From: Planctomycetota bacterium
Lineage (GTDB): Bacteria > Planctomycetota > Phycisphaerae > Phycisphaerales > SM1A02
Direction of reading: 5' to 3'
Length of the DNA: 64,000 nucleotides
NCBI GenBank assembly: GCA_022574595.1
Contig: JACZRS010000002.1
Location: forward strand, 62,001-126,000
Below are positions 55,449-62,695 of the stretch, piece by piece. Positions within the stretch are counted from its first letter, which is position 1. Each line of letters opens with the position of its first letter. Both the position numbers and the translations under genes were made by a program. A model generated the notes under the pieces. That model was not told where the DNA came from, made no database searches, and saw nothing but the letters and a program-made list of their open reading frames with translations.

Positions 55449-56338
55449 CACTCTACCTGCCCTTGTTTGCGTTGAATCCAAAACGATCCGCCATGTGAAG
55501 CAACAGTTGATAATTCTGATGAATTCCAAAGCAGATCTAACACTGTTGATAATTCTGGATCATCAGTAATAAATCTGTTTGCTAAAATAATTTCGTATTG
55601 ATCGCCAAACAAAAGCAAAGCTGCGAGCATGTATTGCTCAGAGTAATAACGATCAATCCAACGCTGTGGATAGTCATAAGGCAGCCAGATATCGTGAAAA
55701 TGTACTATTACACCTGGCTTGATGCGAGGCAGAACGTCCATGAAAATAACCTGAACATCAGAATTCATTAGCACCCTATGAGAACTGTCAACGAACAAGA
55801 TGTCGCCCGCCTCAAGCGATTCAAACACTGTTAAATCAACAGTTTCTAAAGGACTTCGGTGAACTTCATCACACAACGCATCAATTTCCGCACGAGGCTG
55901 AGGGTCAATTGAGACAATGCGGCAAGGTACATCGCAATCGGTTACTGCACGTCGAGCAAATCGTGTCGAGAAACCCGATCCAATTTCAAGATAGATAGAT
56001 GGCTTGCCAATTGCGATCATACTATATAATACAGCAGCATCTAAGCCGGGAAACCATGGGTTATCCCAATGCGGTAATCCGCTATCAGACGAAACTTCAT
56101 CTGCATGAACCGGTATCTCGCACAAGCTACTCTTAAGTTGCAAGATATCCGCAAGGCAGCGATGGTAGTTGTCGCGCTCCTTCTCAATCATTTCATAAAG
56201 AGCTTTATGCGGCGGTTTGCCGTACCCATACCTTGGACCAGGTTGCGGCGGATCATCAATGAGAATCACAGGCTGATTCTGCATCATTTTCCATAGAGCT
56301 TTACCAGCCTGTATCGTTGGTTGAAATGCTTGATTCAT
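55448..56338 (-). CDS. Methyltransferase family 24-like protein
   Basis: A 296-aa protein with a class I SAM fold: YLEIGSGFSTRFARRAV (SAM loop), VSIDPQPRAEIDALCDEVHRS, GDILFVDSSHRVLMNSDV and VHFHDIWLPYDYPQRW. The pattern matches methyltransferase family 24 (PF13578), which often methylates sugars or phenolics. Substrate unknown. Stop/start overlaps the next gene by one base (TGATG), so the two methyltransferases are probably translationally coupled. Confidence 0.85.
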   Translation of the reverse strand: MNQAFQPTIQAGKALWKMMQNQPVILIDDPPQPGPRYGYGKPPHKALYEMIEKERDNYHRCLADILQLKSSLCEIPVHADEVSSDSGLPHWDNPWFPGLDAAVLYSMIAIGKPSIYLEIGSGFSTRFARRAVTDCDVPCRIVSIDPQPRAEIDALCDEVHRSPLETVDLTVFESLEAGDILFVDSSHRVLMNSDVQVIFMDVLPRIKPGVIVHFHDIWLPYDYPQRWIDRYYSEQYMLAALLLFGDQYEIILANRFITDDPELSTVLDLLWNSSELSTVASHGGSFWIQRKQGQVE

Positions 56339-56386
56339 TCAGTTCCTATCCCAAATATTTAGGCGCGTAGATAACACAAGCATTGC

Positions 56387-57736
56387 TCATGCTGCCTTTG
56401 CTCTAACTTCACTTTCATATTGATCTGAAACAAACTGCAGATGCGTTGGCAATTGGGCATCTTTATGTACAAAGGGTTTAATTCTTATTTGTGACATTAG
56501 CCCTCGGGTGATAATCCGCTTTACCGTTCCCAATACGGATCTAACTTTTTCTTGCAAAGTTAGTTTTGCCCACCAATAGCGGAACATTGCAAAGCCACGA
56601 TATTTTGGTGCAGGAACGCCCATCAATCGACATACAAGAATTCGCGCCCAAACAGATCCGCGCCCCCGCAATAAATTTGGTTGCGACATTGGAAGCACCG
56701 ATGGCTCAACTCGTTTTAGCGATAAATAACCTGCTTCCATAGCTTCACGTAATATTCGCTGACCCTTTAATGTGCGTACTATAATTAGTGATCGGCCGGG
56801 ATCGTTGGATTTCACTTTGAGATACCAGGGATCACCTACCGCAATATCTGCAAATTCACCCGTGTGATCTGCACAAACATGACAACGCCATTGCTTGTCA
56901 TTTGTAAGAACCTCACCCCAGGATTCTTCATAACTTAAACTGCGTGTTTCGATAATTCCATTTCTAAGATATTTTGCTGTTGCCTTTCCCGGCCAGCCAT
57001 TTCCTCGATAACGCAAATCCTTTACTGATGAAGGGTCTTCAATACTCATTCTCTTTAGCAAGTTGATAGTTGCATTAGTTGTGGGAGTCCCTGCACAGAA
57101 AAACGCAATTGTTAAGCCAAGCTTTTCTTTGAGTTTGGGGCGCAATTTAGCTGCACTATTTGCTGCTGCAACATCACAGGGTTTGCCAATAAATACACAA
57201 GCAGCAGGCGCTTCCTCAATTAAGTGTAATCCGTCACAAGGACTAGCAGGTGCATAACGCGAACCTGTTGCACTTAATATCTCATGGCGTGTGGTGCTGA
57301 GAACTGTTTCGTTAAATATTGGTGCATCCGCGCGAGCTTTTATGTGCAGCACCCCATGCATATTTGCCTTTTCAATACATGCTAATGAAATGGCGCTAGC
57401 TGCTCCTCCACTTGAACCAGAAAAACGTATAGCTTCATCCGTTGCATACCCTTCCCATACTTCAAGTACAGGCCCCCAACCCGGAGTTAATGATTGAATA
57501 AAACTTGCTTCTTTTCGTTCAAATGTATGCTCAAGCCCCACACCTGGACATACATTAAGTGCTTCTTTTTCAAGCATAGAATTACGCGATGATGATTTGC
57601 GCAAAGGCCTTCGTCCATGATCTAAATCATCAACCATCTCGATCGATTCAGGATCTATATACGCACAAGCACCACAACCACTACATAGTTGGCGCGATAC
57701 AACATCATCGATATTTTTTATTACCCGCAATCTCAT
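56387..57736 (-). CDS. FrhB-like Fe-S protein (coenzyme F420 hydrogenase beta-subunit family)
   Basis: A 449-aa protein. The start has LCSGCGACAYID plus a later Cys (NVCPGVG), an Fe-S cluster-type cysteine set; later RCHVCADHTGEFADIAVGDP is the FrhB C-terminal signature. Many polysaccharide clusters carry such proteins (for example in the WcaK/colanic acid-like context), where they may work as a reductase or carry a flavin, independent of F420. The role in this cluster is unknown. Ends Lys-Ala-Ala. Confidence 0.85.
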   Translation of the reverse strand: MRLRVIKNIDDVVSRQLCSGCGACAYIDPESIEMVDDLDHGRRPLRKSSSRNSMLEKEALNVCPGVGLEHTFERKEASFIQSLTPGWGPVLEVWEGYATDEAIRFSGSSGGAASAISLACIEKANMHGVLHIKARADAPIFNETVLSTTRHEILSATGSRYAPASPCDGLHLIEEAPAACVFIGKPCDVAAANSAAKLRPKLKEKLGLTIAFFCAGTPTTNATINLLKRMSIEDPSSVKDLRYRGNGWPGKATAKYLRNGIIETRSLSYEESWGEVLTNDKQWRCHVCADHTGEFADIAVGDPWYLKVKSNDPGRSLIIVRTLKGQRILREAMEAGYLSLKRVEPSVLPMSQPNLLRGRGSVWARILVCRLMGVPAPKYRGFAMFRYWWAKLTLQEKVRSVLGTVKRIITRGLMSQIRIKPFVHKDAQLPTHLQFVSDQYESEVRAKAA

Positions 57737-57762
57737 AATCTTGCATTAAACTTACGTGCATA

Positions 57763-58605
57763 TTAATAAAGCAATTCTTGTCGTTTTAACCTCATTATTG
57801 CTCTTCGAATCTTTTTTCGCAGTCCAAAGTACTGTCTGGGATCCGAAGGGGTTGTATGTAGTGCACGTGCAATTTTTCGTAAATGAGCCGTCCACTCGTT
57901 AATACTGCGAACGCCACGAAATTGTGCAGACAGCGGCAAGTGTTCCGCTAGATCCGCATCGCTTCGCAGCATCGTGTTCACTGATCGCGGATCATCCATG
58001 TGATCGATCGGGATCAAAGGCAGATACCAACCGTTAACCCAACCTGCTGCGGCAATTCTCATGCAATAACTTGTAAAGCCCTTATCTTTAGGCGGTAATA
58101 AACCAAGATGATCGATGCACTGGCGTTTCATCACCACGCCGCTTCCTTGCACCCAGGGATTTAGCATCACTTTATGGCCGCCTGTGAAGCTACGGATCTT
58201 AGGCTCTGCTAGCTGCATATCGAAATCCTCAACGGGAAAATGCCAACACGCAAGAACGCCGAACTTTGGCTCATCGTAATGAGCTTTACTAAGTTTCTGC
58301 CCCCAACCTTCACTTACCACACAGTCGTCAGCTATAACGCTCAGCAGATCGCTGTCAGCATTCTTAAATAGCCAATTCGTCGGCTCACGGACAAGTCCAT
58401 TCTCAGAGCTGTGATGGAATCGATGAAACCGAGGGTGATTTTCATAGCTGCGCACGACATCAAGTGTTTCAGCATGATCTCCATTGTGCCAAAGCCAGAC
58501 GCGCATTGAGTCATCACACGATTCTAGCAACCGCGACAACGAAAGCCTTGTGTACTCAGGTCGGTTATACGTGATCATCAAGATATCGAGAGTAAGATTC
58601 GACAT
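57763..58605 (-). CDS. GT2-family glycosyltransferase
   Basis: A 280-aa GT-A enzyme: LDILMITYNRPEYTRLSLSR is the nucleotide-binding start, VIADDCVVSEGW the DxD-like metal site, and NPWVQGSGVVMKRQCIDHLG the acceptor region. The C-terminal helices are basic (KKIRRAIMRLKRQ), suiting peripheral membrane binding. It lies between the deacetylase at 58665 and the FrhB-like gene. Confidence 0.9.
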   Translation of the reverse strand: MSNLTLDILMITYNRPEYTRLSLSRLLESCDDSMRVWLWHNGDHAETLDVVRSYENHPRFHRFHHSSENGLVREPTNWLFKNADSDLLSVIADDCVVSEGWGQKLSKAHYDEPKFGVLACWHFPVEDFDMQLAEPKIRSFTGGHKVMLNPWVQGSGVVMKRQCIDHLGLLPPKDKGFTSYCMRIAAAGWVNGWYLPLIPIDHMDDPRSVNTMLRSDADLAEHLPLSAQFRGVRSINEWTAHLRKIARALHTTPSDPRQYFGLRKKIRRAIMRLKRQELLY

Positions 58606-58664
58606 GCTTGCTTCCTTTTAATGACTCAACTTCATCCAGTAACTGCCAAGGTGCGAAGTACAGC

Positions 58665-60077
58665 TCATGCGACCGATTTCACAACGCTCGAATACCATCG
58701 TCTACGACTAGCGGAAAACAGAGTGGAATTATGGACCAGCAAAGAGAAATCACCCGCAAACATTGCACATCGCTCACTGAGTTGTTTGATCTTTGCAGCC
58801 GCATTCTCCGGTACAAGTTTCATGTAGTTCAATAATGCAGTATCGGATGCGATCAATGGCCGCTCACGCAACTTTTGAGGTCGGCGTGATTGAAGATCGA
58901 AGACGGGATACTCGTAGCACGTTCCACATCGGAACCCCGCTTGCTCAGCAAATCCCAATGTACTGTCATAGCTAGCTCCAATGCGCTCCCAGTTTTGCCA
59001 CGTTCTTGGATTCTGCCAGCGGAGAAAGTGTTGCCGCCCACCGCATTGATCAATCTCTACGCCCTGTTTGTTGGCTAATGTCATAAGCGAATCGAATTCG
59101 CTTTGGGTTTGCTCAAAGTTATCACAAGTTTCATAGCTTGGATGAAAACCAATCTCATGACCTCGTTCACTCACAGTCTTTAGGAGAGTGCCTATGAACG
59201 GCTCTTCCGTCGCAGCATCCGGATCGTACACAGAATGTGTTGCGCCAGCCATGAAATAAAACGCTGACTTCACGCCATGCAAATCGCTTACATTCATCAG
59301 GAAATCGTGCGTGTTGTAGGGATCGTGGGAATCGTCCCCCAAACGGCATCGGTAGAAATAGCTGCTTATTCTTCGAGTAGCTAGTCCCGGATTCCTGCGA
59401 CCGTACAGATCATCCCATGATCTCCTCATGACGCCTCGCCATGAATCTCTCCTGGAGTGCATGAGCGGCAAATCGACATCATGACTTAGAAAAAGGCGAT
59501 AGTGTCGCTCGGCGCGCTTAATGTTAGGGTAAAGGCGCGATAACGCTGACCAAAGAACCTCAAGATACTCATTCACCAACGGACGTTCAAGAAATTCTTC
59601 ACGAGAAGCGATCGATTGTTCGGCTGGAAACCGGCCGTGCGAATCACGCTGTTTTGATGCTGCCTCTTCGTAGCGCGTGAGCATGAAGAACGCGCTTCCG
59701 AAGATGTCTATCCCAATGTTGATCGCATCATCAGACTCTTTGAAGTACGAACCATCCTGCATAGGCCGGCCGAACAACACCGGGAGGTTGTTGTCAATCG
59801 TCTTGGTATCGGTCCACTGTGAAGGCACACGACACTGCTGTAAGGGAGAAGTTGGTTGGGATGATGGATTCAACCAATCGTGCTCTGGCGTTTGGAAAAA
59901 TACATCAGCGATCCTTAATTGCCGGCCGAACGGCTCATCTTCACCTACTATGTGAACCTCTTGAAGGTCGTGTGGAACGAGTTTATACTCCAGGCCTAGG
60001 AATTCACGCAGCAATACATCCAGAATATACCGGCGCTCCGGCAGGTATCGATCATTGGTTCTAACAATTAGCGTCAT
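58665..60077 (-). CDS. Polysaccharide deacetylase-like protein with extra N-terminal domain
   Basis: A 470-aa protein. Residues 1-200 form an N-terminal domain (DVLLREFLGLEYKLVPHD, AFFMLTRYEEAASK) of the kind found in deacetylase family proteins that carry a DUF7033-like domain. The CE4-like catalytic part starts at YRLFLSHDVDLPL (metal Asp) and has HEIGFHPSYETCDN, where the second metal His is not obvious. It may be an active variant or a binding protein. The third deacetylase-like gene in the run. Confidence 0.8.
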   Translation of the reverse strand: MTLIVRTNDRYLPERRYILDVLLREFLGLEYKLVPHDLQEVHIVGEDEPFGRQLRIADVFFQTPEHDWLNPSSQPTSPLQQCRVPSQWTDTKTIDNNLPVLFGRPMQDGSYFKESDDAINIGIDIFGSAFFMLTRYEEAASKQRDSHGRFPAEQSIASREEFLERPLVNEYLEVLWSALSRLYPNIKRAERHYRLFLSHDVDLPLMHSRRDSWRGVMRRSWDDLYGRRNPGLATRRISSYFYRCRLGDDSHDPYNTHDFLMNVSDLHGVKSAFYFMAGATHSVYDPDAATEEPFIGTLLKTVSERGHEIGFHPSYETCDNFEQTQSEFDSLMTLANKQGVEIDQCGGRQHFLRWQNPRTWQNWERIGASYDSTLGFAEQAGFRCGTCYEYPVFDLQSRRPQKLRERPLIASDTALLNYMKLVPENAAAKIKQLSERCAMFAGDFSLLVHNSTLFSASRRRWYSSVVKSVA

Positions 60078-60081
60078 ATTA

Positions 60082-61035
60082 TCACGCTCGTCTTGTCACT
60101 TCATCGCGGACAGTTGATGGCGCTTGAATCATTGACATAGCGGAGATCCGTATGCGTAGAGGTCTGCTCACATCTGCCGTTGTCAGACACACGGATTTCG
60201 CTGAGCGGTACGCAAATGAAGCAACTGATGCTAACAGCGATGCTCGCGGATCAAATCCCCAGTTTGGGTAATGCTTATTCATAACGTCACCGCAATAGTG
60301 TGAAAAGACGCGATGTTGCGCCGGCGACCAATGCCGCCATGGCGTCGGATTTTTCCACCACGCACCTCTATCAGTGGAACTTGATCTATTCGAATGTGAA
60401 ACCTCCGCAAGATCTTCCTCTTTTAACTCGAGGAATTGTGCGATACTGTGCCAATCACGTTGCAGATTTTCAAGTTGCACACAGCGTGTTTCAAGATTCA
60501 GCTTCTTTGACGTTTGAGCGATCAGCGTATTTGTATAAGCCCAATACCAACAACATCGCGCGAACGAATCCAACTTCTCCCATTTACTCGTAGACATTTG
60601 ACCAACTTGATCGGCACGTATTCGATTGGTAATCCATTCGCTTAGCTCTTGATGTCGCAATTGCGCCTCGTTGGGGTGATACCAATATCGATGGTGCATC
60701 GAAGTTACAGCATCACGTCCATCGCGAATAACCCAAAGATATTTAGCGCCAGGGAAAGCTTCAGCGAGCGCGGGCAGCACAAACGCCAGCCTTTGGTTTG
60801 ATTCACCACTGATGCGCTCACCACCGCGCTGGACACAACCTCTTGTCTCACGCAGCAGCGAAACCATCTCATTCTGAGGCATAGTTCCCACCACATAAGA
60901 TGTCGCCTCGCGCAGAAGCGTCGGCTTCATCTGATGAGTAATGCTACAACCACGAATACTACTGAGCATATTCGCGCATGTTGTAGTGCCGCTGCGTCCG
61001 GTACCTAGCACAAATAGATATTGCTTAAATTGCAT
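60082..61035 (-). CDS. Sulfotransferase (PAPS-dependent)
   Basis: A 317-aa P-loop sulfotransferase. The 5'-phosphosulfate loop is GTGRSGTTTCANML and the 3'-phosphate region is IRDGRDAVTSMHHRY; CWYWAYTNTLIAQ and HWSPAQHRVF follow as in the family. It would transfer sulfate from PAPS to a hydroxyl or amine of the polysaccharide or its lipid intermediate, making the polymer acidic. No cysNDC-type genes are in the window. Only 4 bp separate it from the deacetylase-like gene. Confidence 0.9.
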   Translation of the reverse strand: MQFKQYLFVLGTGRSGTTTCANMLSSIRGCSITHQMKPTLLREATSYVVGTMPQNEMVSLLRETRGCVQRGGERISGESNQRLAFVLPALAEAFPGAKYLWVIRDGRDAVTSMHHRYWYHPNEAQLRHQELSEWITNRIRADQVGQMSTSKWEKLDSFARCCWYWAYTNTLIAQTSKKLNLETRCVQLENLQRDWHSIAQFLELKEEDLAEVSHSNRSSSTDRGAWWKNPTPWRHWSPAQHRVFSHYCGDVMNKHYPNWGFDPRASLLASVASFAYRSAKSVCLTTADVSRPLRIRISAMSMIQAPSTVRDEVTRRA

Positions 61036-61065
61036 TTGAATAACTATAATCAGAGTGTAAATTGT

Positions 61066-62100
61066 CTACGGCACCCACGCGTAAAGTCGACGGCGCAGAC
61101 CAATTACCGTTTGGTAGCCCACCGATTCAAGCTCCTGTGCGGCTAGATCACTAATCGCTTCGCCATCTCGCTTATACCAACCAGCAACGACTAGATTCGG
61201 TTTATGAACTTTGAGTGTCCGGTGCATACCCCGAATCGCTTCCAATTCTGCGCCGTTAATCGTAAGACTAATGAGTGACACCTTCTCAAGACCCATGGCG
61301 TCGACGACTGAGTCGATCGTGTCTGTCTGAACCGAAAGGCTCGATCCGCCTTGGACTATCTGATCAATGACGCTATTCGCCTGACGTCCGGCTTGATTCA
61401 AGCTCATAGTCCCCACAGTTTCCCATAACGCACGACGAATCAGAGTGACGTTGGAAATTTGGTTCTCATTCATATTCAGATCGAACAGGCGTTGGTTATC
61501 AGGGTCAGCCTCGAAAGCGATAATACGACCTTCGGATCCGACTAAGCGACTGTATTTCAGTGCGCCAAAACCGATGAACGCACCACCGTCGATGACCACA
61601 TCTCCTTGGCTAATCTCAAATCGCCGGGCTAGTTCCTGACACTCCGTGTGCGTTAAGCTCTCCAGATCATTGATCGTGTCCTGATGGTTAAGATGGAACT
61701 CTGCACGCAGTGAAGGATGGACGGGTGGCGTTCGGTAGGCTTCTGCATGGGCGTAGGCGTATCGCAGGACAATATCCAAAGCTACCCTGATACAGCTGCG
61801 TGGGAACTTCTGCCGAATTACCCTAGGCAAACATCGATACCGAAACACTTCCATTGGTGTAGCGTGATTGCCGTAGAAGCTCGGGCCATCGGTAAGGGTA
61901 ATATAAGGCACATTTCCATCGGAGACACCGGCCTGGGCCACTTCCAAAAGCGCCAACTCGGCAAGCATGGCGTCGCTCCAACGTGAAGAACGCAGCAAAT
62001 GCTTTGGTGCTACATACTGAACAAGACGACGGGCGAAGTCTTTGAAACTAACCTTAGGAACTCGATCCCATGCATTGTGTACTAATTGTATTGTATTCAT
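61066..62100 (-). CDS. FkbM-family methyltransferase
   Basis: A 344-aa protein with an N-terminal helical section and a C-terminal FkbM domain: GDVVIDGGAFIGFGALKYSR is the SAM loop, RIIAFEADPDNQRLFDLNMN the strand-2 end, and VSLISLTINGAELEAIRGM the late motif. FkbM enzymes O-methylate sugars or polyketides. Here a sugar hydroxyl is likely. Gene order: acyltransferase upstream, sulfotransferase downstream. Confidence 0.9.
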   Translation of the reverse strand: MNTIQLVHNAWDRVPKVSFKDFARRLVQYVAPKHLLRSSRWSDAMLAELALLEVAQAGVSDGNVPYITLTDGPSFYGNHATPMEVFRYRCLPRVIRQKFPRSCIRVALDIVLRYAYAHAEAYRTPPVHPSLRAEFHLNHQDTINDLESLTHTECQELARRFEISQGDVVIDGGAFIGFGALKYSRLVGSEGRIIAFEADPDNQRLFDLNMNENQISNVTLIRRALWETVGTMSLNQAGRQANSVIDQIVQGGSSLSVQTDTIDSVVDAMGLEKVSLISLTINGAELEAIRGMHRTLKVHKPNLVVAGWYKRDGEAISDLAAQELESVGYQTVIGLRRRLYAWVP

Positions 62101-62137
62101 GTCTGAACGTTCCTTTGATGGATCCTACATACTGAAT

Positions 62138-62680
62138 TTACGCTGCACGTTGATAGAACATTCCCTGTTCGTACAGCTCTCTTGTTCGTTCAGAATCGCG
62201 ATATCCAACGATCCGGGGCTTCGGGCTAACAACAATTGCATTAGCGGGAATATGACCGCTTACAACAGCACCGATGCCAACCACTACACCGTCTTCTATC
62301 ACCGTTCCGGGTGCTATAGTGACATTCATTCCAATCCACACATATTGGCCAATACGTACCGGCTTGTGGGTCACTGATTTGTCATATGGCAATCTGCATG
62401 CACCCTTAAAACCATGATCGTATGAATAAATCGTCACGTTCCCACTGAGGATCGTGTGGTCACCGATACTAATTCCACCTCGACAATTGAGGCTCGAATC
62501 ATGGCCGATATGAACGTTCTTGCCTAGAGAGAGATTCTGGCCGTGAACCAAAAGAATCTTGCCATTGAGGTACAAGCCTTCTCCGCCTTGAATGCACCTT
62601 AGGATCGTTTGACGATGCGATTCAAGCGTTGCGCGATCAATGCGACTTCTAATGGCCCTGATCAATCGACCTATCATCAC
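62138..62680 (-). CDS. Hexapeptide-repeat acyltransferase
   Basis: A 180-aa left-handed beta-helix protein: NVHIGHDSSLNCRGGISIGDH, SGNVTIYSYDHGFKG (catalytic His in the YDHG motif) and PVRIGQYVWIGMNVTIAPG, then VIEDGVVVGIGAVVSG, are typical of WcaF/NodL-like O-acetyltransferases. It may acetylate a sugar hydroxyl. Ends Arg-Ala-Ala. The gap to the flippase gene upstream is 15 bp. Confidence 0.92.
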   Translation of the reverse strand: MMIGRLIRAIRSRIDRATLESHRQTILRCIQGGEGLYLNGKILLVHGQNLSLGKNVHIGHDSSLNCRGGISIGDHTILSGNVTIYSYDHGFKGACRLPYDKSVTHKPVRIGQYVWIGMNVTIAPGTVIEDGVVVGIGAVVSGHIPANAIVVSPKPRIVGYRDSERTRELYEQGMFYQRAA

Positions 62681-62695
62681 TAGCTCCTGACCTGG

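Noticed and set aside
58608-59078. Plus-strand frames of 60-75 aa in the deacetylase-like gene
   Set aside because: They are antisense to a gene with clear domain structure and have no motifs.
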